Below, piece by piece: positions 46,315 to 56,790 of a DNA stretch of 64,000 bases (the first letter of the stretch is position 1; each line of letters starts with the position of its first letter). Below the pieces are notes generated by a model. It worked only from the letters and a program-made list of their open reading frames with translations, was not told where the DNA came from and made no database searches. Position numbers and translations under genes: made by a program. Origin of the DNA: Psococerastis gibbosa (Eukaryota; Arthropoda; Insecta; Psocodea; Psocidae); the NCBI GenBank assembly GCA_963971405.1, contig OZ020493.1, positions 2,418,001-2,482,000 of the forward strand, written 5' to 3'.

Positions 46315-46700
46315 GCCTTCCAGCTTCCAGCCAGTTCCAGTTCCAGCCAGTTCCAGCCAGTTCCAGTTCCAGCCAGTTCCAGTTCCAGCTTCCAGCCAGT
46401 TCCAGCTTCCAGCCAGTTCCAGTTCCTTCCAGTTCCAGTTCCAGTTCCAGCTTCCAGCCAGTTCCAGTTCCAGCCCGTTCAAATTCCAGTTCCAGCCCGT
46501 TCCAGTTCCAGTTCCAGCCTCCAGAACGTCTCATCCAGCCATAGGCGGTGGAAACCACCCTGGAGCAGCTACATTCACCGCAGCAGCACAGCCACAACCA
46601 TTGCAGCTATAACCGCTACAGCTACAACCGCTACAGTTACGAACGCTACAGCTACAACCGCTACAGCTACAACTGCTACAGCCACAACACCGACACCCAC
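46315..46700 (+). repeat. Two minisatellite tracts in the gypsy leader
   Basis: 46318-46520 is built from variants of CCAGTTCCAG and CTTCCAGC. 46590-46690 is built from ACAACCGCTACAGCT variants. Both lie between the 5' LTR and the gag start. Long ORFs here (Gln-Phe- or Tyr-Asn-Arg-rich) are by-products of the repeats. Confidence 0.85.
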
Positions 46701-46713
46701 GGCTACAACCAAG

Positions 46714-47481
46714 ATGACAGGCCCTGCTAGTACGATGGCAGTCTCGGTCAAGCTTCCACCCTTCTGGACACAGTCGGCCAACCTGTCACCGGCACTGTGG
46801 TTCACTCAAGCGGAGGCTCAGTTCGCACTTGCCGGGGTCACAATGGAAACGACGAAATATTACCACGTCCTTTCAGCGCTCGACCAAAGTACCCTCAGCG
46901 AGATCTCAGATTTGTTAGCTGCCCCAGTACCAGTAAACCCATACACTGAGCTAAAAACGCAATTAATCCAACGAATGAGTCTTCCAGCAAGCAGTCGCAT
47001 TCAGCTACTAATGTCGGAAGACTTAGGGGACAAAACTCCCAGCTCTTTTCTCCGGAGACTGCGGGCCCTCGCAGAGAAAGCCATATCAGACTCGGTTTTA
47101 CGCACCATTTGGACGTCTCGCCTCCCGCACGCTATACAATTGGCAATCGTCGGTCATGATCACCTGTCACTAGATGACGTCGCGAACCTCGCCGACAAGA
47201 TGGCCACCATCAATTCAGCAACACGTGACCGGATTCTTGAGTGCACAATGGCCCCTGTGGACCTATTGAAGACGTTAACAGAGAACGTTGCGGCTCTACA
47301 GGCACAGTTCGCCGACAGATACGGACAACGTGCCACACAGCCACGGTTCCAGCGCCAGTTCCGTTCACCAGCGCCTAAACAAGACCCAACTTGGTGTTTT
47401 TACCACCAAACCTATGGGAGGAAGGCCAGAAAGTGCCAGCAGCCATGCAGATTTCCGAAAAACGACGATCGCAGCCAGTAA
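46714..47481 (+). CDS. gag: Gypsy Gag polyprotein
   Basis: A 255-codon frame. The N-terminal half is the matrix/capsid-like region of insect gypsy Gag: LPPFWTQSANLSPALWFTQA, then YYHVLSALD and LKTQLIQRMSL. The C-terminus has a zinc-knuckle-like cluster (CFYHQTYGRKARKCQQPC), atypical relative to the CCHC consensus. It forms the retrotransposon's cytoplasmic particle. The stop at 47481 overlaps the protease frame, which lies one base back (-1), as usual for gag-pol junctions. Confidence 0.85.
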   Translation: MTGPASTMAVSVKLPPFWTQSANLSPALWFTQAEAQFALAGVTMETTKYYHVLSALDQSTLSEISDLLAAPVPVNPYTELKTQLIQRMSLPASSRIQLLMSEDLGDKTPSSFLRRLRALAEKAISDSVLRTIWTSRLPHAIQLAIVGHDHLSLDDVANLADKMATINSATRDRILECTMAPVDLLKTLTENVAALQAQFADRYGQRATQPRFQRQFRSPAPKQDPTWCFYHQTYGRKARKCQQPCRFPKNDDRSQ

Positions 47482-50400
47482 AGGCAGGGCCTGCCTGTGC
47501 CACTACACACCTGCTTAAAACCTCACATCGCCTTCTTATCACGGACCCTTGCACCAAGATACGTTATCTCATTGACACAGGGTCCGACATCTGCGTTTTT
47601 CCACGTGCCCGTCTCAACCTACCGCTCCGTCGTACTCAACTCGAGCTGACTGCCGCCAATGGCACAATCATCAATACGTACGGAACAACAGCTCAACAAC
47701 TGGACCTGGGATTACGACGCAGTTTCCGTTGGAATTTCATCATTGCCGATGTCACGCAACCCATCATCGGTGCAGACTTTCTCGCAGCCTCTAATTTGCT
47801 GGTGGATCTCCAGAACTCAAAGCTGATCGACGGGACAACGCATCGCAAGGCGAACCTGTGTCAAAGCCCCTCCAAGCAACCTAGCGTTTCTACTTTAACA
47901 ATACCGCACAGTACCCCGGCCAGTCTAAAAGTAATAATTGAGGAGTTTAGCGACCTCACGCGGCCGAGACAACCCACAGACCAGGTCAAACACTCCACGG
48001 TCCACTACATTAGAACGACAGACGGACCTCCCGTCTCCGCTCGCCCACGCCGGTTGGCCCCGGACAAGTTTATTATCGCCAAAAAGGAGTTCAACGACAT
48101 GATCCAGACCGGCGTATGTCGTCCGTCCGACAGCCCATGGGCCTCACCATTACACCTAGTACCTAAAAGCGACCATTCATGGCGCCCATGCGGGGACTAC
48201 AGACGGCTCAATGCTCGAACAATTCCTGACGCGTACCCAGTCCGCCACATCGCAGATTTCAGTGCAGAATTGCGAGGAAAAACCGTATTCAGCAAAATAG
48301 ACCTGGTCAAAGCATTCACCCAGATACCAGTTTCCAATGGGACATTCCAAAGACAGCAATAAATACTCCGTTCGGCCTTTTCGAATTCCCATTCATGACA
48401 TTCGGTCTTCGCAATGCGGCTCAAACCTTCCAACGCTTCATGGATAACATCCTACGCGACCTCCCGTGGGCATATTCATACATCGACGACGTACTGGTTG
48501 CATCGAGTGATAAGCAGGAGCACGAATCACACCTACGTCAACTCTTCCAACGATTCCGAGAATATGGCCTGGTCATTAATCCTAGCAAGTGTACCCTCGG
48601 CGTTGGGTCAATCAGCTTTCTTGGTTACCTCGTGTCAGCAGAAGGCGCACAAGCCCTACCAGACAGGGTAAAGGCACTCACTGAATACCCTCTTCCAAAG
48701 ACATTCAAAGATCTACGCCGTTTCCTTGGCATGATTAACTACTACCGCCGGTTCCTACCAAATGCAGCCAACGAACAAGCACCACTCAACACGTTGTTAT
48801 CTGGAGACAAGGTAAAAGGGAACGCTACGATACCATGGACAACAAAGCTTACCGAAGCTTTCAGCTCATGCAAACACAGTCTGGCACGCATCACCCTACT
48901 CGCGCATCCAGATCGTACGGCTCCGATTGCACTAGTCACAGATGCATCAGACACCAGTATCGGAGCTACAGTCCAACAACGGATCAACGATCATTGGCAG
49001 CCATTGGCATTCTTCTCGCAGAAACTTAAAGAAAACCAACGAACATGGTCCGCCTACGATCGCGAATTGCTTGCGGTACACGACGCCATTCGTCATTTCC
49101 GATACTTGCTAGAAGCGCGCGCTTTTGTCGTATATACCGATCACAAACCGTTGACGCACGCTTTTCAGAATCCAAAAACAAGTTGCTCACCTCGCCAAAT
49201 GAGGCAAATGGAATTCGTCTCTCAATTCACCACGGACATCCAATACATCGCTGGGCAGGACAACTTGGCCGCTGATGCATTCTCAAGAATCGAAGCAATC
49301 TCTACTCCCGTATCTCCTGAGCAACTTTCTTCTGCTCAGAAAGACGACAGAGAACTCAAAGAGCTTCGGTCCAGTAGAATGACGTCCCTCATCCTCGTTG
49401 ATGTTCCCATTCCGGGCTCTGATTCAGTCCTTACGTGCGATTCTAGTCAAGACATACAACGCCCATTTGTGCCCAAACCATTACGTCGACAACTTTTCGA
49501 GCACCTACACAGCCTACATCACCCAGGAATAGCAGCGTCTGCTAACCTGGTTGCCCAACGCTACATATGGCCTTCTATCCGTAAGGATTGCCGCGCCTGG
49601 GCTCGTCTGTGTGTCAACTGTCAATTGTCGAAGATACATCGACACACCCTCACTGCGATTGGAACCTTTACTCAGCCTGACCGACGGTTTCAGCACATAC
49701 ACCTCGACATTGTAGGCCCATTACCACCGTCGGAAGGCTACACGTATTTGCTAACACTCGTTGACCGTTTCACGCGATGGCCGGAAGCCGCTCCTACGGT
49801 GAACATCACCGCCGAAAACGTCGCCAGAACCCTCATTTCCTGCTGGATCAGCCGGTTTGGGTGCCCGGAGACAATTACTACAGATCGCGGCCGACAGTTT
49901 GAGAGCCATTTGTTTGCTGACCTGGCCCGATTATGCGGATTTCACCATGCACGGACTACCAGTTACCACCCTGCATCCAACGGCATGGTAGAGCGTATGC
50001 ACCGCTCACTCAAAGCCTCCATTATGTGTCATGCCAATGACAAATGGACGGAAGCCCTTCCGCTAGTTTTACTGGGCATGCGCGCCACTCTTAAGAAAGA
50101 TCTTCAAGCTTCTCCAGCAGATCTGGTCTATGGTGAACCATTAAAACTACCAGGACAGATGCTGACAACTCCTCCTTCAAATCAGAGTCCGGCGGACACT
50201 CTCATCTCACTTCGAAGGAAATTCGACTCACTACGCCCCACTCGCGTCAAGAGACACGGGGCTCATCAAACATTCATCCCACAAGACCTTGCCAAGGCCA
50301 CGCACGTTTTCGTGAGACAAGACCACGCCCGTGCTTCCCTCGAACGTCCTTATGCGGGACCATTCCCTGTGTTAAGTCGCACCGACAAAACAGTTACGAT

Positions 50401-50653
50401 TTCAAGCCGCGGTCGTGCGGTTACTGTGTCATTGGACAGCGTCAAGCCGGCCTACATTAATGCCAGTACAGACGAACCGTCTCACCAGTCTACGATCAAC
50501 CCCCCGCATCAGCATCCTGCTCAAGATAAACCTCAGGAGAAGGTCTCCTCACCACTTCCTGCCACTGACGTCGTGCCGACACCACCGACTCGCACCACTC
50601 GCTCAGGTCGTCACGTCCACGTTCCACGACATTTCTCCGACTTCCAGTCTTAG
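47391..50653 (+). pseudogene. pol: Gypsy Pol: protease, RT, RNase H, integrase; one frame break
   Basis: The first part (to 48362) holds the aspartic protease (YLIDTGSDICVFP) and the RT fingers ([41 protein letters not shown]). A one-base frame break at the G-run 48339-48341 ends this frame. The second part (48395-50653, 752 codons) continues with [15 protein letters not shown], the YIDD catalytic box near 48480, RNase H ([19 protein letters not shown]), the integrase HHCC finger ([10 protein letters not shown] to CVNCQLSK), and the DDE core: [28 protein letters not shown]. With RT split from its catalytic half, the element cannot encode a working polymerase as read. An assembly error in the G-run is possible because the rest is pristine. 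Confidence 0.88.
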
Positions 50654-50664
50654 GAGGGGGGTAA
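50652..50664 (+). other. Polypurine tract of the gypsy element
   Basis: AGGAGGGGGGTAA lies immediately before the 3' LTR, the expected position of the plus-strand primer. Confidence 0.75.
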
Positions 50665-51051
50665 TGTGGGGACCACTTAGTCCCACATGTGTAATAACCA
50701 GTCTGCTTCCAGCTTCTCCTTTTTCCCGGTAGATGGCGCTGTTCACATTCAGATAATTCAATATTCCTCAATCTTCCTTTTACGTATTTATTTCTCTTAT
50801 TCAATAATATCTTTAATCTACCCTCTGTGTCTCATCAGCTCCTTTAGCTGTGGACACAGAGTTGGTTTTTCTATATGGAAGCAGGCTGGATCAAATTCAA
50901 TATTAATTGTAAGCATGTATCGTTCTCGTCTCACAGCTCATATTGTAACCACTGTGTGTTAAATTACTCTAACTTGAGTCGAAGCACTGCAATACAAACC
51001 AATTCAAGTCTACACTGCCTATTCAATTGCATCGTCCTTCGACAAGCTACA
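50665..51051 (+). repeat. 3' LTR of the gypsy element
   Basis: 387 bp, 385 identical to the 5' LTR. Confidence 0.93.
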
Positions 51052-51229
51052 GACCGTTGTAATGTAATGAAAATGATTTAGGTCTTTAACTATTAATTTT
51101 CAGTCTGCGTAGAGATGGTTTAGGCTTCGACAGCTTGTAGCCTAAGGGCTAAGTAATGTAGATTTGGTATAGTCTACAGGCTATATCCTTGTGAGAGTTT
51201 CCTTGGTGACTTCGTGGAATTTGGAGAAC

Positions 51230-51314
51230 ATCATGAGTAGAGGAAGAAGAACGCAATGATCCACAGTAAAATTTTTACTGTGGATCATTGCGTTCTTCTT
51301 CCTCTACTCATGAT
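51230..51314. repeat. Perfect 85-bp palindrome
   Basis: Two 42-bp arms are exact reverse complements around a single central T (51272). The outer sequence is ATCATGAGTAGAGGAAGAAG. It is flanked by an 11-bp direct repeat, ACAGGCTATAT, at about 51176 and 51315. It lies between the gypsy and copia elements. Confidence 0.9.
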
Positions 51315-51445
51315 ACAGGCTATATAGTAGGCTTATGTTGTTAATTAATAAAAACTAAGATAAAAGATGAAAAAAAAACTATATTGACAGTCAGAATCAA
51401 CAGGCACGAAGTGTTCTGCAGTATATAAAAAGATAATATGTTAAA

Positions 51446-52559
51446 ATGTTTTTTCTAATGTTAATGTGACGGGCGTGAAGCCAATACTTTATTTTTTGTA
51501 TTAATAAATAAATGGAACGTACAATTACGTAAAGGTGTTTTTTATAATAAAGATAGGATCCCATAAAAGGTTATGGGCCCAGTGCGACGAATGTGACACT
51601 TGTGAAAAGCGTCTAAAATTAAAGAGAAAAGTGGTGAGTAAATCACAAAAGAAATATCAATACCAATGGAATTTAATCTTCAATTCGCAGAAAATGAAGA
51701 CATCTTGGAAAATGTGCCGTACAGACAGTTAATTGGAAGTTTAATGTACTTGTCAGTAAATTCACGACCTGACATTACATATGCGGTCTCAACTTTAAGT
51801 AAGTTTCTTGACAAGCCTACCTCGACCACATGGAAGGCGGGGAAAAGAATTCTAAGATATCTAAAAGGAACAAGAGAAATGGGCATCGTGTTTACGAAGA
51901 AAGAAAAAGAAGACGAAGAAGAAATAGTGGGGTTCTCCGATGCAGACTGGGCGGGGAGCTCAGACCGAAAAAGCACTTCAGGCGGTGTGGTGTACTTTTA
52001 CGGAAACGCTGTCTCCTGGGTTTCACGGAAACAGCAATGTGTAGCCCTCTCAACGACAGAAGCTGAGTATGTTTCTGCGGCAGTGATGTGTTGTGAGTTA
52101 CTTTTCATTATTCAAGCGGCCAATGATCTTGATAAAAATTTAAAAGCTTGCCTATATACAAATAATCAAGGAGCAATGAGTATTGCTGTTAATGCAGAAA
52201 ACAGTAAAAGGAGCAAACACATTGATATAAAGTATCATTTTATTAAAGACTTAGCTAAGAAAGAAATAATTAACTTTAAATATGTTTGTTCAGAAGACAA
52301 TGTGGCAGATATTTTTACAAAGGCATTGGCCAAACCAAAGTTTGAGAAATTTTGCTTCATGTTAAACTTGGGATAAGTTTTTTTTACAATTTTCAACTTT
52401 TCATGATATGAAAACTTTTAATTGAGAGGGGGTTTTCTAATGTTAATGTGACGGGCGTGAAGCCAATACTTTATTTTTTGTATTAATAAATAAATAAATG
52501 GAACGTACAATTACGTAAAGGTGTTTTTTATAATAAAGATAGGATCCCATAAAAATGTT
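51446..52559 (+). mobile_element. Internally deleted copia-type LTR retrotransposon
   Basis: Short LTRs at 51451-51568 (118 bp) and 52433-52554 (122 bp; one extra AAAT unit) start TTTTCTAATG and end CCCATAAAA. They are flanked by 5-bp ATGTT duplications (51446-51450, 52555-52559). GGTTATGGGCCCAGT directly after the 5' LTR is the copia-type primer site, complementary to an internal part of initiator tRNA-Met. GAGAGGGGG directly before the 3' LTR is the purine tract. Only the RNase H region remains inside. Confidence 0.9.
51666..52376 (+). pseudogene. Copia Pol C-terminal RNase H remnant
   Basis: An open 236-codon frame covering the end of copia RT and the RNase H domain: YRQLIGSLMYLSVNSRPDI, LRYLKGT, FSDADWAGSSDRKSTSGGVV, VALSTTEAEYVSAA, then KHIDIKYHFI and DNVADIFTKAL. 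The usual Asp of the DNQSA motif is Asn (YTNNQGAMS). Gag, protease, integrase and most of RT are missing between the primer site and this frame. Confidence 0.88.
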
Positions 52560-53070
52560 ATTGATAATAGATCGCGCCTCACCGTTGAGTCACCGACACA
52601 AGCTATAAGTTGTGATTCCACGACTTATCTCCCCGCAATCGACGCCTATGATAATGACGTCATAGTGTCCCGGCCTGGCCTGGCCTGAACGGGCCTCACT
52701 CGGTAGTGGTGTAAAAGGAACGAGAATTTCAGGACTCGCATCGAATCCGCATCATCCGCATGAGAACCCGTATCTTTCGTATCGTTCCTTTCGTTCCTTT
52801 GAGTACTGACGCTAAACCCACCACACTCGCATACCGGACTCAGGCCTGCGTGATTGTTTAAACCGCATCGTTCCATTCGTTCGTATTTCGGTCCAGGGTA
52901 CCTACTACTGGAATCGTTACTCGTTACCGTATTTGCTTCGCTTTGGATTCGTTGACTACCTAATGCTGTACTGCAGTAGACTATTTGGCACCAGACTTGT
53001 CTAGTAAAGCATGATGATTGTAATGACTGTAATAATTATGTTAATTACGGTAGCCTGCCCTTATCATACC
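52560..53070. other. No gene; TTCCTTTCGTTCC-rich sequence
   Basis: 52690-52900 contains clustered CGTTCCTTTCGTTCC and ATCGTTCC motifs, found in inverse at 54340-54440. No coding domain seen. Confidence 0.4.
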
Positions 53071-53071
53071 T

Positions 53072-53240
53072 ACTGTAGCCAGGATTTTTTTTCGGGGGGG
53101 GGGGGGGGGGTTAGAAATTTCATTGGGTATTACATAGTGGTTTTTATTTTTCCTCTCAAAATCCGATTCTATCTAGTATGAAGCCATTTCATTTCGGGGG
53201 GGGGGGGGGGGGGGGTTGAACCCTCCCCCTTGGCTACGGC
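53072..53240. mobile_element. Small hAT-like fragment with two long G-runs
   Basis: The left side GTAGCCAGGATTTT and right side CCTTGGCTACGG form a short inverted pair like the GTAGCCAGG ends at 7363. G-runs of about 17 (53094-53110) and 20 bases (53196-53215) lie inside. The target duplication is not clear. Confidence 0.4.
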
Positions 53241-53710
53241 CATGGTAGCCAGTACGGTAGGTTACAACCTAAATGGCGGTTGGGGGATATATTATGGAAT
53301 ACCATCATACCTCTAGACTTTTAAAGCTAACAAATTTTTAAGCATAACACAAATGAGACTGTAATTTAACAAAATTGGCTAATACAGTACGTATAATATA
53401 TGCTAGCATCAATTTATTTGAGCTACGGTACCGTATTTATTTTTTAACAATTTTTTTAAATAAAGGTTTTTTTTTAGCTCATATGGCCTACCTACACGTA
53501 GCTCCATGCAGGCCAACAATATTATAATATTATTACAGAAACAACGATTATGTTATGTAGGTATGTATATGTACCTACAACGACGTAATACATTCCCCCA
53601 TAAGTGTCCAATGGTCACTGCGGCCGGCAACATATGCCAATCCGGTTTCCGGAGAAACTGCTGACAAAATTTAAAAAAAAAAATTCCATGGGTTTAAAAT
53701 ATGCACATGC

Positions 53711-53857
53711 TTAGGTGGGGTTTCCACATACGTCAATCGTCACTGAGAAATATGAAATTGAAGGTTTAGCAGACATTAAAGACATACTAAAAATTCTGTT
53801 ACCACGTCAAAACCATATTTCTCATTGACGATTGACGTATATGGAAACCCCACCTTA
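53711..53857. mobile_element. PIF/Harbinger-like MITE with TTA target duplication
   Basis: The element at 53714-53854 (141 bp) starts GGTGGGGTTTCCACATACG, ends with its near-exact inverse, and is flanked by TTA on both sides. It is the sister of 35039-35189. Its central segment (TTAGCAGACATTAAAGACAT) is inverted relative to that copy. Confidence 0.87.
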
Positions 53858-54288
53858 GGAAACGTCATGAAAAGCCAAACCGATAAGTGAATCGTAGATC
53901 ATGTAACAGAGTTTTGAAAATCAAAAAAGAGGCCATTGGACACTGCGGCCCGCTCAGTGATAATTTTGACATTTTAAAATATGAAAAATTAATTTCTGGA
54001 CCCAAAAAGCATACAAATCCCATTCCAAAACATTATTAAAGCCAATATGGTAGTGTCAAATCAGAAAAGATAAGTTCAAAACTAAAACTTTTTTTCTAAG
54101 AATCATGATTTTGTCAGTTACTCGTAGATGGCTTATGATTGGTTTGGTTGCCTGCCAGACTGCCTGCCTTGCGAGTGTCATTCAATGTGAATATTGAGTG
54201 TATCCACACGTCTACACGATGATATATTCACAACAGCAAGACTCCGATGCGGCACTAAGCGCATGCGCATGACACATTGCTTTAGAGA

Positions 54289-54461
54289 GATCAGAGATGC
54301 GACGGTTTCAGATTCGCATTTGACGCATTTGGCCATGCGAGTAACGAGGAACGAAAGGAACGAAGGAACGATAGCATTTTCTCAGTACCGACTCGACTCG
54401 ATATCCGTATCGTTACTTTCGTTCCTTCGATATCGGTCCAGTATCGAGTCGACATCTCTAG
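54289..54461. mobile_element. Possible short TIR element
   Basis: AGAGATGCGAC near 54290 and GTCGACATCTCT near 54450 form an imperfect inverted pair around a TTCGTTCC/GGAACGAA-rich core that is itself partly palindromic. No convincing target duplication. Confidence 0.3.
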
Positions 54462-54733
54462 GCCTCAGATTAGTGCTACTCTTACATTCCGACGCCAAAC
54501 GTTACAAGCCGCCATTAGCGAATTAGCGATTAGCATTTTGCCACGGATTTATATCAAATACTGGATAGGAAACTTTTTATTAATATCGTATGCTAAAAAT
54601 AAGCGGAATCAGTTTCAAGATCAAAATCATTCTGCAGGTCGCCGCCATTGCATTGGTGGCCTACGCCATCTTAAAAAGCATTGTTGCTTATTAGAATTTA
54701 GCAAATTTTAAATATTATTTTATATAGAAAAAA

Positions 54734-56790
54734 ATGGTTTATTGTGCAGGAATTTTATGCGAAACCCGTCCCTCATCTATTTCGAATATACCTTTACACA
54801 GGTAAGTCAGCGTTTGTCTCGGAAACCTAAAATTTAAAATGTTTTTGTGGAAGCCTCAAACAATGCATGTTTTTGTTTTACATGGCCTTATTTTCATTTT
54901 AAACTAATTTATGTAGGTTAAGATTACCTGTTGCGCAATTCTTAGTAAGATGCGACTGAATGGTATGTAATGCAATAAATATTTGTAATCTTGGTCTTGA
55001 AATATTTACTCATTGTGCGCCAATAATGACACAATGTTGTTGAGTGTGGGTTGCTATTTCAATATCACTTCGAAAGTGTACTTGCCTTTACATAATGATA
55101 GGCCTCAGTCCAACTTTAAGTTAATTACAGAATAATGTTGTTTATGTAAGAAAAAGAAGTTGAAGAATTTGGTGGCAATTTCTTTAATTTTATCATAATG
55201 CTTCCTGCTTTGCATCCTATTATTTTATGCATTTTTTTTTCAGATTTCCTTTAAACAATGAACTGTTAAAGAAATGCTTATTGTCATGCGAAGAGATTTT
55301 TACATGCCCACTAAATGGTCTCGAATCTGTGGCCAGCATTTTGAAGGATATTCCTATTTGGTGCGACCAAATAGTATCAGAAAGCTATTATTATTAATGT
55401 CGGACGCCTTGCCTTTATTATTTGACTTCCCCAAGTGGCTGCAGCGGAAAGAGTCTAATCTTCGCGAAATTGTTCGACAGGGGATATATTTACAAGAACT
55501 TGAACCTGATCATCCAACTCCAAAGGTATGTAGCATTATTATTTTCAAATGCTTTGATATCTTTGTCCAAAATTAGTCTATCGTTACTCTTGACTTCGTG
55601 ATATTTCATATTAAGTAAGAAACAATTTTATTTTCAGACACCTGCTTTCAGCATTTCAGCTTTAAGCAACCCTGTTAGCCTGGTGAGGGGAATGAGTCGG
55701 TTTATTATCTCGATGCACCCTAAGGGGAGACTCCTTCACCTCGGGGGGGAGAAGGGGAGTCGACTGACAAGATTGACCTCCTGATTATAGTGGATTCCAA
55801 GCCATTTGGAGAAAATATTATAGTTAAGTAAAGTCACACGATGAAAACGGAGGTGACTAGGACACGCGCAATTAGACTACAGGGTACAGTCTAAGCGCGT
55901 TATCATGTCCCACCATGTTCCCCTGCCGTCACTGTGGACACTACCAAGTTTGCCGCAGTTTGAAACACGCTCTGCCCTCGTGGTTTCAACTTGGTTAGCC
56001 CCTAAGGGTTATGAAATTGGAAAGATTGTAGTGTCAGCCGCATGGAGAAGTGGGTTCGGTTTCCGTTCACACCCCATTTCTTCCTCTTTTATATTTCCTG
56101 ATGGGCCTGGTTCTGTAGTTTACCTTCTATCATGTTAATTCATCTTTCCTATAGTGTTTTGGTATATTCTTTCAGTTAATGGATGACGCGAGAAACGACG
56201 CCAAACCATGCAAAGGTGCCTCGACCCAGGCGAGCGTGTTGAAAGAGACGTCGTCTTTAAAAGAAAGCGGAAGTTCAACTGCTGCAGGTCAAGTTGGAGG
56301 CGTGTGCTGAACCAGGGATTATGTTACCTTTTTTACTTATTTGTCTGATAATAACATTCTCGTCCCTATTTACAAGATCATGGTAGCCTATTGAGATCGA
56401 TTCTATGAGCATTCGTTCCCAAATATTGTATGACAAGGGCAGAAAGAAAATGGGAGGCTATGTTGATTTGGGAAATTTCGCTGCTTCAGAAATTGGTAAA
56501 CCCGCAAAAGGGGCCCTTGTTTTGCAGTTGCCTCTCTTTCAAGGTCTTTCAAATGCCCGTAAGCGTATTTTCTTATTGAAAAATTAGACACCTCTATTCT
56601 CAGTAGAATATTGATGACAGCTTCATCATATTGGGATTAAAGTCCGCTCATGTGATGGTGTTCACGTAAATATAGCAGCATTACTAGTTTTAGGTTGTGA
56701 CCTCGTCGCAGGCGAGCATACATTATTTCCACACCCAGCAGACAGGTGTAAAATTCCTTCTTATATGTCAAATGTGAAATTAAACTTTAA
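54734..56790 (+). pseudogene. Decayed THAP/P-element-type transposase
   Basis: Exon 1 (54734-54801) begins MVYCAGILCETRPSS and joins in phase to exon 2 (55244-55525): FPLNNELLKK, then after a frame break near 55275, SRICGQHFEGYSYL. The CxxxxC and CxxH ligands of a THAP finger are present. Candidate exons 3 (55638-55682) and 4 (56176-56287, LMDDARNDAKPCKG) have good splice sites. P-type catalytic pieces follow: DSMSIRSQILYDKGRKK then GGYVDLG (56395-56470), and RSCDGVHVNIAALLVLGC then TLFPHP (56650-56740). Large parts of the catalytic core and the ENFFS region are missing. It belongs to the same superfamily as 6630-11701, but is a different, much older subfamily. Confidence 0.68.

Larger units (their letters stand above)
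45900..51051 (+). mobile_element. Full-length Ty3/gypsy LTR retrotransposon
   Basis: 5152 bp with two 387-bp LTRs, both starting TGTGGGGACC and ending AAGCTACA. A 4-bp duplication GACC lies on each side (45896-45899 and 51052-51055). A purine tract (AGGAGGGGGG) precedes the 3' LTR. Internal order is tandem-repeat leader, gag, protease, RT, RNase H, integrase; no envelope gene. The LTRs differ at only two sites, so insertion is recent. Confidence 0.93.

Noticed and set aside
46199-46805. Long ORFs rich in Gln-Phe, Trp-Asn or Val-Ala on both strands
   Set aside because: By-products of CCAGTTCCAG and ACAACCGCTACAGCT tandem repeats that stay open in several frames.
45900-51051. Envelope gene making the gypsy element an errantivirus
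   Set aside because: After the integrase frame ends at 50653 the purine tract and 3' LTR follow within a few bases, so there is no room for an envelope gene.
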